From Catellatospora citrea (GTDB lineage: Bacteria; Actinomycetota; Actinomycetes; Mycobacteriales; Micromonosporaceae): a DNA stretch of 64,000 bases. This document shows positions 1-9,019 of the stretch, piece by piece; position 1 is the first letter of the stretch, and each line of letters starts with the position of its first letter. The stretch covers positions 7,254,001 to 7,318,000 of the forward strand of contig NZ_RAPR01000001.1 in assembly GCF_003610235.1 (NCBI RefSeq). The letters run 5' to 3'. A model generated the notes under the pieces. It was given only the letters and a program-made list of their open reading frames with translations, did not search any database and was not told the origin of the DNA. Both the position numbers and the translations under genes were made by a program.

Positions 1-942
1 GCGCTGTTCACCACGCTGCGCCCCGCCTTCCTCAACACCCAGCTGACGCTGGTGCCCATGCAGGCCGACATCAGCGTGTACGCCGTGGTCGGGCTCTCCC
101 AACTCGCCGTGCTCTCCCTGGGCCACATGAACATGGCCGTGGGCCGCATGGCCGCGATGAGCGCCTTCGCCTCCGGCCTGCTGCACGATCGCCTCGACGC
201 GCCGCTGATCCTGGCGCTCGCCGGGGGCCTGGCCATGGGCGCGCTGCTCGGCGCGCTGGCCGGGCTCATCATCTCGCGCACCGGTGTGAACTCGTTCGTG
301 GTCACCCTGGCCCTGGACTTCGCCCTGATCGGCCTGGTCTCGCTGCTCTACGCCAGCTTCACCGACGGCGTGGCCTTCAACGGCCTGCCCGCGGGCATGT
401 CCTCGCTGCGCACCGACACGTTCGCCGACTACTGCGCCGGTGACGTGTGCGGGCCGGAGATCCCGCTGCTCGCCCCGATCGCGCTCGTCGCGGTCCTCGT
501 GGTGGGACTGCTGTTCCGGTGGTCCCGGACCGGACGTGAAGTGCTGATGGCCGGCTCCAACGCCAAGGCCGCCGAGCTGTCGGGCATCCCGGTGCGGCTG
601 CGCACGATCCAGGCGCACGCCCTGTCCGGCCTGCTCGCCGGGCTCGCCGGGTTCCTGCTGTCGGCCAACAACGGCGCCTTCTCCGCGGGCGTCGGCGACG
701 GCTTCCTGCTGCCGTCGTTCCTCGCCCCGGTGCTCGGCGGCACGCTGCTGGTCGGCGGCGCGGTGAGCGTGCTCGGCACGGTGCTCGGCACCGCCATCAC
801 CCAGGTCATCTACAAGGGCCTCAACCTGCTGCAGTTCCAGGTCGACGAGCTCAAGCTCTACATCGGGCTGGTGCTGCTGGCCGCGCTGTCGCTGGACCGG
901 CTGCGCCACGTGCTCGCCGAGCGGCGGGGGGTGCCGGCATGA
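1..942 (+). CDS. Sugar ABC transporter permease, RbsC family (5' end outside window)
   Basis: Inner-membrane permease of a ribose/galactose-type (CUT2) sugar importer. The frame is open from base 1 (reading ALFTTLRPAF before the first internal ATG at 52), so the true start lies upstream. What is visible is almost entirely hydrophobic helices. It carries the family stretch around residues 200-250 (counted from base 1: LSGLLAGLAGFLLSANNG, then a Gly-rich LPSFLAPVLGG segment) that is also seen in the next gene. The stop overlaps the next ATG (ATGA at 939-942), so the two are translationally coupled. Two different RbsC-type permeases with one ATPase imply a heterodimeric pore, as in YtfT/YjfF or LsrC/LsrD. 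The substrate cannot be read from the sequence, and the binding protein, if encoded here, is upstream of the window. Confidence 0.9.
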   Translation, partial: ALFTTLRPAFLNTQLTLVPMQADISVYAVVGLSQLAVLSLGHMNMAVGRMAAMSAFASGLLHDRLDAPLILALAGGLAMGALLGALAGLIISRTGVNSFVVTLALDFALIGLVSLLYASFTDGVAFNGLPAGMSSLRTDTFADYCAGDVCGPEIPLLAPIALVAVLVVGLLFRWSRTGREVLMAGSNAKAAELSGIPVRLRTIQAHALSGLLAGLAGFLLSANNGAFSAGVGDGFLLPSFLAPVLGGTLLVGGAVSVLGTVLGTAITQVIYKGLNLLQFQVDELKLYIGLVLLAALSLDRLRHVLAERRGVPA

Positions 943-1955
943 CCAGCACCGTCGAATCCACCCCCACCCGAGCCGCCACCGCGCCCGCCCCGGCCCCGAG
1001 CCGGCTGCGGCGCACCGTGCGCACCTCGGAGTTCACCCTGGTCGCGCTCGCGGTCATCGGCTTCGTCGCGCTGACGCTGACCACCGACGGCAACATGCTG
1101 TCCGCGGGCACCCTGGCCGCGTTCTTCCGCTTCCTCGCCGTACCGATGATCATCGGGTTGGCGCAGATGGTCGTGCTGGCCATCGGCCAGATGAACCTGT
1201 CGGTCGGCGTGCTCACCGGCTTCTGCGCCATGGTCGCCGCCTGGGCCATGCTGGAGGCCGGGCTGCCCGCACCGCTCGCGGTGGCCGGGGCGATGCTGCT
1301 CGGCGCGGCCGTGGGCCTGGGCAACGGGCTGCTGGTCGTGTTCACCAGGATCAACGCGTTCATCGTCACCCTCGCCACCATGACGATCATCGACGGGCTC
1401 CGGTACGGCGTCAACGGCCCCGGCACCTACCAGGACTACTCCGCCGGGCTCGAAGAACTCGGCCAGGCGTCGCTGTTCGGGCTGCCCGTGGTGTTCCTCA
1501 TCGCCTGCGCGGTCGCCGTCATGGTCTGGTTCTTCTTCGCCCGCACGGTGCCCGGCCGGCACCTGCTGGCCAGCGGCGGTAGCCCGTTCGCGGCGCGGCT
1601 GTCGGGCGTGTCCAACGACCGCTCCATCGTGCTCGCGCACGCGCTGTCCGGCCTGCTGGCCGGCGTCGCCGCGGTGCTCACCCTGGCCCAGTCCGGCTCG
1701 GTGAACGCCACCATCGGCGACGACCTGCTGCTGCCCAGCTTCGCCGCGCCGATCATCGGCGGCGTCGCGCTGGCCGGCGGCGTGGTCAGCGTGCTGGGCA
1801 CCAGCCTGGCCGCGTTCATCGTGCGGCTGGTCGACGTGGCCCAGGCCCAGTTCGCCATCAACCGGCGCTGGGTCGATCTCATCGTCGGCGCGGTGGTGCT
1901 CGGCGTGGTGCTGTCCGGGGCGATCCGGACCAAGCTCTCCCGGAGGTCGTCGTGA
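939..1955 (+). CDS. Sugar ABC transporter permease, RbsC family
   Basis: Second permease of the same importer, 338 residues, full length for the family. A Thr/Ala/Pro-rich cytoplasmic N-terminus of about 30 residues is followed by roughly 8-10 hydrophobic helices. The segment LSGLLAGVAAVLTLAQSG near residue 238, followed by LLLPSFAAPIIGG, matches the conserved coupling region of RbsC-like proteins and parallels the preceding permease, which suggests an old duplication. The ATG overlaps the upstream stop by 4 nt, and its own stop overlaps the start of the ATPase gene at 1952. The operon order permease-permease-ATPase differs from rbsACB but is common in actinomycetes. The substrate is unknown. 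Confidence 0.92.
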   Translation: MTSTVESTPTRAATAPAPAPSRLRRTVRTSEFTLVALAVIGFVALTLTTDGNMLSAGTLAAFFRFLAVPMIIGLAQMVVLAIGQMNLSVGVLTGFCAMVAAWAMLEAGLPAPLAVAGAMLLGAAVGLGNGLLVVFTRINAFIVTLATMTIIDGLRYGVNGPGTYQDYSAGLEELGQASLFGLPVVFLIACAVAVMVWFFFARTVPGRHLLASGGSPFAARLSGVSNDRSIVLAHALSGLLAGVAAVLTLAQSGSVNATIGDDLLLPSFAAPIIGGVALAGGVVSVLGTSLAAFIVRLVDVAQAQFAINRRWVDLIVGAVVLGVVLSGAIRTKLSRRSS

Positions 1956-3460
1956 TACTGCTGGCCGAGGGCCTGACCAAGTCGTTCCCGGGCGTACGCG
2001 CACTGGACGGCGCGACGCTGCAGCTCGCCGCGGGCAGCGTGCACGCGCTGCTCGGGGAGAACGGCGCGGGCAAGAGCACCCTGGTGAAGATCCTGACGGG
2101 GGTGTACCGCCCCGACGCCGGCCGGGTCGTGCTCGACGGCAGCGACGTCCACTTCGGCAGCCCGCTCGAAGCGCTGCACGCCGGCATCGGTGTGGTGCAC
2201 CAGGAACGCAACCTGGTGCCCGAGTTCTCCATCGCGGAGAACATCGCCCTGCAGCACCTGCCCCACCGCCTCGGCATGGTGGACCGAAGCCGGATGCGCG
2301 CCGAGGCGCGCCGCTGCCTGGACCTGCTCGACCTGGACCTGGACCCGGACACCCGGGTCGCGGAGCTGTCGGTGGCCCAGGCGCAGCTGGTCGAGATCGC
2401 CAAGGCGCTGTCCGTGGACACCCGGGTGCTGCTGCTCGACGAGCCGACCGCGTCGCTCACCGGCGACGAGGCCGACCGGCTCTACGCCATCGTGCGTAAG
2501 CTGACCGCCACCGGACACGCCGTGGTGCTGGTCAGCCACAAGCTCGAAGAGGTGTTCGCGGTCGCGGACACGGTCACCGTGCTGCGCGACGGGCGCAGCG
2601 TGGCGCAGGCGCAGCCGCTGTCCGGGTACACCCGCGACGAGATCGTGGATCTGATGGTCGGCCGGGCGTACGCCTCGGTCGAGCTCACCGCCCGCACCGT
2701 GGACCGGGACGCGACCCCGGCGCTGGAGCTGACCGGGCTCGACACCCGCCACGGCCACCGCGACGTCTCGCTCACCGTCGCCCGCGGCGAGATCCTCGGC
2801 CTCTACGGACTGGTCGGCGCCGGGCGCACCGAGCTGGCCAAGGCGCTGCTGGGCCTCGACGAGATCACCGGCGGCGAGGTCCGCGTGCACGGCACGCCGG
2901 TCCGCATCCGCGACGTGGGCGAGGCGCTGCGCCGCCACCGGATCGGCTACGTGCCCGAGGACCGCAAGGGCGAGGGCCTGTTCCTGGAGCAGCCGATCAC
3001 CCGCAACGTCGGGGTGACCGTGTGGCGGCGGCTGGCCCGCTTCGGCCTCATCCCCGACCGGGCCGAACGCGACGTGGTCGCCGAGTACACCCAGCTGCTC
3101 GGCATCCGGGCCGCCTCGCCGAACCAGCTCGCCGGCCAGCTGTCCGGCGGCAACCAGCAGAAGGTCAGCCTCGCCAAGTGGCTCGCCGCCGACTGCGACA
3201 TCCTCATCGTGGACGAGCCGACGGTCGGCATCGACGTGCGCACCAAGGCCGCGTTCCACGAGCTGATCGCCCGGCTGGCCGGGCAGGGCATGGCCATCCT
3301 GCTGATCTCGTCGGACCTGCCGGAGATCGTCACACTGGCCGACCGGATCGCCGTGATGGGCGACGCGCAGGTGCGCGGCGAGCTGGTCAACGACCACGAC
3401 TACGACGCGGTGAGCCAGCGCGTCATCCGCCTCATCCACGCCGCGCCCACGCCGGTCTGA
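1952..3460 (+). CDS. Sugar ABC transporter ATP-binding protein, RbsA family
   Basis: Cytoplasmic ATPase of 502 residues with two fused nucleotide-binding domains, the standard architecture of RbsA/MglA/XylG. The N-terminal half has Walker A GENGAGKST (about residues 36-44), an LSVAQAQ signature and Walker B LLLLDEPT. The C-terminal half has the degenerate Walker A usual for this family (GLVGAGRTE), signature LSGGNQQK and Walker B ILIVDEPT. The GTG start overlaps the preceding stop codon. It energises the two upstream permeases. The gene ends 10 bp before a perfect hairpin, so it is the last gene of the operon. Ribose, galactose, galactofuranose and rhamnose are all possible substrates, and I do not choose among them. 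Confidence 0.95.
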   Translation: MILLAEGLTKSFPGVRALDGATLQLAAGSVHALLGENGAGKSTLVKILTGVYRPDAGRVVLDGSDVHFGSPLEALHAGIGVVHQERNLVPEFSIAENIALQHLPHRLGMVDRSRMRAEARRCLDLLDLDLDPDTRVAELSVAQAQLVEIAKALSVDTRVLLLDEPTASLTGDEADRLYAIVRKLTATGHAVVLVSHKLEEVFAVADTVTVLRDGRSVAQAQPLSGYTRDEIVDLMVGRAYASVELTARTVDRDATPALELTGLDTRHGHRDVSLTVARGEILGLYGLVGAGRTELAKALLGLDEITGGEVRVHGTPVRIRDVGEALRRHRIGYVPEDRKGEGLFLEQPITRNVGVTVWRRLARFGLIPDRAERDVVAEYTQLLGIRAASPNQLAGQLSGGNQQKVSLAKWLAADCDILIVDEPTVGIDVRTKAAFHELIARLAGQGMAILLISSDLPEIVTLADRIAVMGDAQVRGELVNDHDYDAVSQRVIRLIHAAPTPV

Positions 3461-3469
3461 CCGACGACG

Positions 3470-3497
3470 AAGGCCCGTCCCCGCGGGGACGGGCCTT
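3470..3497. terminator. Bidirectional terminator hairpin
   Basis: A perfect 13-bp inverted repeat (AAGGCCCGTCCCC and its complement) with a 2-nt loop lies between the converging ABC operon and the DksA-like gene. The A-tract and T-tract at the two ends suit termination from either side. Confidence 0.85.
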
Positions 3498-3513
3498 CAC
3501 GTCAAGGGGACGG

Positions 3514-3885
3514 TCAGCGCCAGCGCTCGGCGGCTGCCTGGCACTTCACGCAGTGGGTCGACCAGGGCATGATCTCCATGCGCGCGGGCGGGATCTGCTG
3601 CCCGCAGCCGTCGCAGGTGCCCAGCGTGCCGCCCTCGAACCGGGCCAGCGCGTCGGACAGCTTGCGCATGTGGTCGTCGAGCGCCGCGGTCAGCAGGTCC
3701 TGCTGCTCGGTGTCGGAGACCATGGTGCCCGCGTCGGCGACGTCGCCGGGGCCCTGGTCGCCGGAGCGCCGCAGCTGCCGGACCGACTCGCTCTGCACCC
3801 GCAGCTGCTCGGCGGCCTCTTCGTAGCGGGCCTTCAACAGCACGCCGAGCTGTGCCTGGTCGAGCGTGCCTTCCAGCGTTGTCAT
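3514..3885 (-). CDS. DksA/TraR C4-type zinc-finger family protein
   Basis: Small protein of 123 residues. The N-terminal two thirds is a charged helical hairpin (EGTLDQAQLGVLLKARYEEA onwards). The C-terminus has the TraR/DksA zinc finger CDGCGQQIPPARMEIMP followed by CVKC, a Cys-x2-Cys-x17-Cys-x2-Cys arrangement with all four ligands present. Family members bind RNA polymerase through the secondary channel, or act as general stress modulators in actinobacteria. That role is inferred, since RNA polymerase binding was shown for E. coli DksA/TraR. Two adjacent ATG codons are available. I use the second (3885) because GGAGG lies 4 nt before it but only 1 nt before the first. A large imperfect hairpin lies upstream at 3927-3979. 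Confidence 0.88.
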   Translation of the reverse strand: MTTLEGTLDQAQLGVLLKARYEEAAEQLRVQSESVRQLRRSGDQGPGDVADAGTMVSDTEQQDLLTAALDDHMRKLSDALARFEGGTLGTCDGCGQQIPPARMEIMPWSTHCVKCQAAAERWR

Positions 3886-3926
3886 CATGCCTCCACTGTC
3901 TCGGTGCATCGTTGCTTCCCGATACG

Positions 3927-3979
3927 CCGCGGGCCAAACCTCCGTTGCTAAGCGAGACAACGGATGTGGGGCCCCGCGG
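3927..3979 (-). promoter_or_regulatory. Structured leader of the DksA-like gene
   Basis: Two nested inverted repeats: CCGCGGGCC (3927-3935) with GGCCCCGCGG (3970-3979), one bulged base, and inside it TCCGTTG (3941-3947) with CAACGGA (3958-3964). It lies 42-94 nt upstream of the start codon, so it could be a 5'-UTR structure or an operator. The function is unknown. Confidence 0.35.
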
Positions 3980-4464
3980 TTTCGGGTGAAGCGTGGCCAT
4001 CGTGCGTCGCATGTCTGAGCTTTCGCTGAACGCCGCACGCGGAGACTGGCGTGGTCGCGTTATCCTGCCCGCCGCCAGGACGGCGGAGGCCGCGGACACG
4101 GGGCATGGCAAGTCGAATTGCCCCGATGGATCCCGAGAAGTCGCGGCAGACCGAGGGTGTGGAGGGCGTGCCCGCCACCTGTTCCGGTGAGGGTGGGCTG
4201 TCCGGTCCGGTGATACAGCCCACTGACCGGTTCTCGCCGGACCGCGTCCGGAGCCGGGTGTCGCCCGCTCGCCCGAACCCGGTCACGTTCGGTCGATCGG
4301 CGGGGAGCCTGTCCCGACCGTCTACATCGGGCGTACGGCACGCCGATGCCGACGCGGCCGACCTGCCCGCGGCCAGGTTCGCCGGGCCGGGCGACACCGC
4401 AAACGCGAAACATGAACGTGAAGAGATTTGAGGATTTAGAGAGGTTTTTGGCATGCCTAGTGAC

Positions 4465-4493
4465 TTGTGCCGACTGCCCGATTTAGTTACGTT
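4465..4493 (+). promoter_or_regulatory. Probable promoter of the M23 peptidase gene
   Basis: TTGTGC (4465-4470) and TACGTT (4488-4493) are separated by 17 bp, a good fit to a housekeeping promoter. Transcription would begin near 4500, giving a leader of about 80 nt. Confidence 0.45.
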
Positions 4494-4581
4494 GTCCTGC
4501 AGTGCCATCCCTGGCGAGGGCGACTCGCCTGAGAAGGGGCTCCGGACGGTCCGGCGCCCGACGTGACCGAAGGGTGTGGTC

Positions 4582-5280
4582 GTGCGCTATCGGCCAGAGC
4601 TGGTCAGGGAGGCGGACCGCTACTGCGGGCGGCGCCGCGCGGGCACACCGTCGCGCAGCAGGTACGCCACGGTGCTGGCCACCGCCGCCGCGGGTGCGGG
4701 CATCGTGGCCTTCGGGGCCGCGGCCGTCGTGCCCGACGCCAAGGGCGGCGCCCCCGGCGACCACATGGCGGCGTTCAGCGACGCGGCCCGCGCCGACATC
4801 GCCGCCCGCCCCAACCGCGGCGATCGCCAGCTCAGCACCTCCATCAACCAGGAGGCCCCCGACGCGTGGGTGCTGCCGCTGCACGACTACACGCTGAGCT
4901 CCCGCTACGGCATCCGCTGGGGGCGGCCGCACCGCGGACTCGACCTGGCCGGGCTGCCCGAGGGCACGCCGTACATGGCGGTGCGCGGCGGGGTGGTGGT
5001 GCAGGCCGGCTGGAACGGCGGCTACGGCAACTCGATCATCATCGACCACGGGCACGGCCTGCAGACGCTGTACGGGCACTCCAGCCGCGTGCTGGTCAAG
5101 CCGGGCGACCGGGTCCAGGCCGGTGACGTCATCGGCATGACGGGCAACACCGGCTACTCGTTCGGCACCCACCTGCACCTGGAGATCCACGTCGACGGCG
5201 TCGCCCACGACCCGATCACGTGGTTCAAGAAGCACGGCGTCGACTTCGAACTGGAACTCGAAGAGGTCTACGGCACCTGA
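4582..5280 (+). CDS. M23 family metallopeptidase (LytM/peptidoglycan endopeptidase type)
   Basis: Predicted zinc endopeptidase acting on the peptide cross-links of the cell wall, 232 residues. An N-terminal hydrophobic stretch (TVLATAAAGAGIVAFGAAAVV, about residues 28-48) can serve as signal peptide or membrane anchor after a basic leader rich in Arg. The C-terminal half is the LytM domain: RPHRGLDLAG supplies the first zinc His and Asp, and THLHLEIH supplies the HxH motif. All zinc ligands are present, so it is probably active. I chose GTG 4582 because GAAGGG lies 7 nt upstream; GTG 4576 is an in-frame alternative. The gene stands alone, and the next gene has its own promoter. Confidence 0.88.
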   Translation: MRYRPELVREADRYCGRRRAGTPSRSRYATVLATAAAGAGIVAFGAAAVVPDAKGGAPGDHMAAFSDAARADIAARPNRGDRQLSTSINQEAPDAWVLPLHDYTLSSRYGIRWGRPHRGLDLAGLPEGTPYMAVRGGVVVQAGWNGGYGNSIIIDHGHGLQTLYGHSSRVLVKPGDRVQAGDVIGMTGNTGYSFGTHLHLEIHVDGVAHDPITWFKKHGVDFELELEEVYGT

Positions 5281-5310
5281 CGACCGCGCCGGCCACTGGC
5301 GCGTGATCGT

Positions 5311-5316
5311 TACACT
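5311..5316 (+). promoter_or_regulatory. -10 element, leaderless start
   Basis: TACACT ends 6 nt before the ATG at 5323, and no Shine-Dalgarno sequence is present. This predicts a leaderless mRNA for the large orphan gene. Confidence 0.5.
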
Positions 5317-5322
5317 GCCGCG

Positions 5323-8300
5323 ATGGCGGGCGAGTGGGCAGACGTCGACCGGCTGATCGCCGAACGGGCGGACACGCCCTACCCCGGGGCGCCCGTGCCC
5401 GGCGCCGACGACCTGGCGCACCTGCTGCTGGAACTCGATCCCGGGCAGTTCGACCGCTGGCTGCGGCACACCGTCGCCGAGCTGCACCCGGCCGCCGAAC
5501 GCGCCGACCGGCTGCGCCTGGGCGCCGCGCTCGCCCCGGACCACCCGCTGCGCGTCGCCGCCGCCGCGCTGCGCACCTGGTACACGGGGACCGACCCGGC
5601 CGAACCGATCATCCTGCGGGCCGCCGGACCGCCCGGCCGCGAGACGATCGCCCTGCTGCGCCTGCGCGGACACGCACTGCGGCTCGCCGCGTCGGTGAGC
5701 AGGCTGCGCGACCACGCCGACACGGCGGGGTGGACCGTCCCGCAGCGCCGACTCGCCCTGCAGCACCGCCTCGGCTCCGCCGCGAAGGGCCTGCAGGAGC
5801 AGGTCATCGACCGGTACACGACCGGGGTCGGCTGGCGGGAGGTCACCGCTGAGCTGTACGCGGCCGCGGGCTGCGACCCCGCCCTGCACCGGCGGCTGAC
5901 CAACGCCAGAGCCTGGCCGCTGGCCGTGATCCGCGCACTGCGCCGGGGCGAGCAGCCGCCCGTGCTCGCCGTCGACACCGGCCCGCCGCCCGCGGGCAGC
6001 GGACCCGCCGCACCCACGCCCGCGGCCGAGCCCGGCTGGGACCAGGAGCTGGCCCAGACGATCGCGGCACTCACCCCGGTGCAGCGCGCCGGCCGCTGCG
6101 CCGCCCTCGTCGCCCGCGCGGACGCGCTGTGGGGCCGCATGCAGGAGCTGCGTGGCCTGGTCGACCCGGCCGCCCGGACCGCGGCGGAGGGAGCGGCCCC
6201 GCCCGGGACGGAATCGCCGGTCACCCGGCGCAGCCGCCCCACCGACAGCCGGCCCGCACTGGACTGGGCGCAGGTGGCGCTGGCGCGGTGCCGGGCCGTC
6301 ACGGACGCCGCGCACGCGGCCGACGCGGAGACCGACGCCGGGCTGCTCACGACCGCGCGGCTGCTGACCGACGCGCAGTGGGCGGGCGGGGTGGCCCTGG
6401 GCTACCTCTTCCCGGGCGTCGACGACGACACCGTGCTGGACGTGGCCGCGCGACATCTGCGCCACGACCGGGCCGCGCTGCTGACGGACCTGGGCGGCCC
6501 GCCGACGCCCCGTGCCGGCGGTCACCGCAGCCTCGGCGCGACCGGCGTGCTCGCCCCGCGGCAGCCGACCGCGCCGCCGTCCGACGACCTGCTCGGCCGC
6601 CTCTACCCGGCGTCGGCCGAACAGCTGGCCCGCTACCTGTCGCAGGTGCTGACCACGGCCGCGGACAGGGCCGACCCGTACCGCACCCACCGTGGCAGGC
6701 TCGCCCGCGAGGTCGTGGCAGCCCTGCCGGAGCCGGCCGACCCGGACCGGATCGAGCCGGCGTGCCACGTGCACCCGCAGGAGGACGACGGCGACCTGCT
6801 GGCCTACGCGGCGGTGCTGTGCGGCCGCGCCGCGAGCCGGGCCGCCGCCGCGGTACGCGAGGTCAACGGGCGGCTGCTGGGCAACCCGTGGGAGGGCGCG
6901 TTCGCGGCCGAGCCGGACCTGGCCGAAGGACTGCGGGCGCTCGGGCTGCTCGGCGCGCGGCACGGTCTGCCCGCCGACTGGCTCGACGCCGCCTGGCGGG
7001 CCGTGGCCGACAGCACCTGCCGGTGGCCGATCGGCGCGACCGTACGCTGGCCCGCCGGCGACGCCGACCTCATACCGATCAGCGGCGTGCCGGTGCTGCG
7101 CTGGCAGGTCGCGCACACCGAGCACGGCAACCCCGGCGACGCGCCGCCCGGCATCATCGTCAACGCGCACGGGCTGCTCGTCTGGCGCGACGGCCAGCAC
7201 GGCCACCAGCCCTACGACCCGGACAGCGGCCGGACCCGCCGCCGCGGCCACGGCCGCCTGCTCGGCTACGCCGACCGCACCGTGCACGCCGCGTCGCTCG
7301 ACCTGCCGTACCAGGTCGACATCATCACCGACGCCGAGGTCTCCGGCCGTCCCTCGCCCGGACCGGCTCCCGCGCCGCCGCCGCTGCGCTCGCACGACGG
7401 GCTCGTCGTGCAGGCCGAGTGCCGGGCCGGCGCGCTGACCTACCATGCCGCCGGCACCGCGGTGCGGGCCGTGGCCGCCGACGGCACCCTGTGCTGGGAG
7501 GTGCGGCTGGAGGAACTGCTCGGCGACGGCGGCGCCCGCCCGGACTGCCACCCCGCGGACCTCGGCGACGAAGGATTCGGCATCCGCGCGCTGACCGCCG
7601 CCGACCGCCGGCTCTACCTGCTGACCACCGGAGGGCAGCTGCTCTGCCTGGAGCAGGCGGCCCCGGACGAGCAGCCGCCCCCGATGGGCCACGCCCCGCC
7701 GCACCGGTCGCCGGGCACGCGGCTCAGCGAGCGCGTCGAGCAGCTCACCGGCTACCGGTACGTGGCGCGGGTGTCGTTCGGCGACGAGATCGCGCTGGTG
7801 TTCGACACCGAGCCGTGCACCGCCGAACGGGTCTACGCACAGCTCACCGAGCGCGGCTACCAGCTGATCAGGGTGACCGCGAGCGGCCGGGGCTGGCGCG
7901 CGGAGGCGGCCCGGCTCGCGCCAGAACGCATCCGGGTGTACGCCGCGGCCGACGACGACGCCAAGTGGTACACGATGGTCGACTGGCCGACCCGGTCGGC
8001 GCTCGACCACGCCCACCGGCGCTGGTTCCGCTTGTACAAACCGGACAGCATCTACGACGACGACCGCTACCTCTACGTCAGCGAGGAGATCGCCCGCCGG
8101 GTCGCCCGGGCCATGGGCGCGGTGCTGCCCGACACGGCCGACTTCGAGACCATCCGCCGGCACACCGGCGAGCGCCGCAGCCGCTTCGAACGGCGGCCGA
8201 AGGATCTGTACGAGACCCGGCGGCAGCAGTTCGCGCCTACGCTGCGCCGGCTGCGCGCCCAGGCGGCGGAGCTGGCCGAACGGCTGCCCGCCCGCGAGGA

Positions 8301-8976
8301 GGCCGTCGGCTCCTACCGGCCCGAACCCCGCCGCGCCGCCCAGCATCCCGTCACCGCGGTCGCGCTCGACGAGCCCTTCGCGCTGGTGCGCTTCCAGTAC
8401 GGCTTCTTCGGCAAGGGCACCCGCTACCTGTCGCAGCGGGTCGCCGTCGCCACCGCCGAGGGGCCGCTGACCGTGGACGTCGAGATCGACGTCTTCACCC
8501 GGGTGCTGGAATACCTGGCAGTGACGCCGTTCTGCCCCGACGAGGGCTACGTGATCGACGCGCACGACCTCGACCCGATCGCCCGCTCCGCCAAGGTCGA
8601 CCGATACCACCTGGGCGTCTTCGGCAGCGGGCAGTTCTTCCCGGTCTCGCCGTACCGGCTGCGGGTGCACCTCGTCCACGATGCGCCCGCCGGGTCCGCG
8701 GCGGCCCGGTTCGCCGAAGGCCTGTGGCTGGAGCTGTCCTTCCCGGACGGCAGCGCCTACCGGGCGGCCTCCTACCGCAGCAAGAAAGCCGGCCGGGTGT
8801 ACGAGCAGTGGGTGCCCACCGCGCACGGGCTGCTGCCGGTCGTCGCCGGGCTGGCCCCGGAATGGGTCTCGATCCAGGTGCCCGAGCAGCTCGAACTGCT
8901 CGCCGGAGCGACGGCCGTGCTGCGGCACCTGCCGGACGCGCCGCGGCCGTCGGCCGTGCACTACTTCGAGCAGTGA
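5323..8976 (+). CDS. Large orphan protein, 1217 residues, function unknown
   Basis: I do not recognise this protein as a whole. Residues 1-230 are helical and rich in Ala, Leu and Arg, followed by a Pro/Ala linker. Residues 230-520 are again helical. From about 560 to 780 the sequence is Trp/Gly-rich and beta-like, with phrases such as GIIVNAHGLLVWRDG, VAADGTLCWEV and LYLLTTGGQLLCLEQ that resemble PQQ-type or beta-propeller blades. Residues 850-1200 form a further domain with charged helices and YGFFGKGTRYLSQ near 1025. No signal peptide, membrane helix, P-loop or obvious catalytic motif was seen, so it is probably cytoplasmic. Base composition matches the neighbours. The start is fixed by a -10 box 6 nt upstream. 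A beta-propeller scaffold is only a guess. Confidence 0.6.
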   Translation: MAGEWADVDRLIAERADTPYPGAPVPGADDLAHLLLELDPGQFDRWLRHTVAELHPAAERADRLRLGAALAPDHPLRVAAAALRTWYTGTDPAEPIILRAAGPPGRETIALLRLRGHALRLAASVSRLRDHADTAGWTVPQRRLALQHRLGSAAKGLQEQVIDRYTTGVGWREVTAELYAAAGCDPALHRRLTNARAWPLAVIRALRRGEQPPVLAVDTGPPPAGSGPAAPTPAAEPGWDQELAQTIAALTPVQRAGRCAALVARADALWGRMQELRGLVDPAARTAAEGAAPPGTESPVTRRSRPTDSRPALDWAQVALARCRAVTDAAHAADAETDAGLLTTARLLTDAQWAGGVALGYLFPGVDDDTVLDVAARHLRHDRAALLTDLGGPPTPRAGGHRSLGATGVLAPRQPTAPPSDDLLGRLYPASAEQLARYLSQVLTTAADRADPYRTHRGRLAREVVAALPEPADPDRIEPACHVHPQEDDGDLLAYAAVLCGRAASRAAAAVREVNGRLLGNPWEGAFAAEPDLAEGLRALGLLGARHGLPADWLDAAWRAVADSTCRWPIGATVRWPAGDADLIPISGVPVLRWQVAHTEHGNPGDAPPGIIVNAHGLLVWRDGQHGHQPYDPDSGRTRRRGHGRLLGYADRTVHAASLDLPYQVDIITDAEVSGRPSPGPAPAPPPLRSHDGLVVQAECRAGALTYHAAGTAVRAVAADGTLCWEVRLEELLGDGGARPDCHPADLGDEGFGIRALTAADRRLYLLTTGGQLLCLEQAAPDEQPPPMGHAPPHRSPGTRLSERVEQLTGYRYVARVSFGDEIALVFDTEPCTAERVYAQLTERGYQLIRVTASGRGWRAEAARLAPERIRVYAAADDDAKWYTMVDWPTRSALDHAHRRWFRLYKPDSIYDDDRYLYVSEEIARRVARAMGAVLPDTADFETIRRHTGERRSRFERRPKDLYETRRQQFAPTLRRLRAQAAELAERLPAREEAVGSYRPEPRRAAQHPVTAVALDEPFALVRFQYGFFGKGTRYLSQRVAVATAEGPLTVDVEIDVFTRVLEYLAVTPFCPDEGYVIDAHDLDPIARSAKVDRYHLGVFGSGQFFPVSPYRLRVHLVHDAPAGSAAARFAEGLWLELSFPDGSAYRAASYRSKKAGRVYEQWVPTAHGLLPVVAGLAPEWVSIQVPEQLELLAGATAVLRHLPDAPRPSAVHYFEQ

Positions 8977-9019
8977 GGCAGGTGGCGGGCGGTCCGCCCG
9001 CCTGCGGCGGCAGCGCCGT

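Larger units (their letters stand above)
3886..4581. other. Long intergenic region between divergent genes
   Basis: About 700 bp with no convincing gene; the open frames here show no recognisable protein and no good ribosome binding site. It holds an imperfect hairpin at 3927-3979 in the leader of the DksA-like gene and an AT-rich patch at 4411-4455. A likely promoter for the peptidase is at 4465-4493. I looked for a c-di-AMP (ydaO-type) riboswitch, frequent before peptidase genes in actinomycetes, and did not find its conserved blocks. Confidence 0.5.

Noticed and set aside
3886..4581. Possible c-di-AMP (ydaO-type) riboswitch before the M23 peptidase gene
   Set aside because: Frequent before such genes in actinomycetes, but its conserved blocks (GGGTGAATC-like and GGTAGGG-like stretches) are not in this region.
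4483..8961. Very long open frame on the minus strand opposite the 1217-residue gene
   Set aside because: Its composition is Arg/Gly/Pro-rich with no domain; it is the usual antisense shadow of a high-GC gene. The plus-strand frame has a normal protein profile and a promoter.
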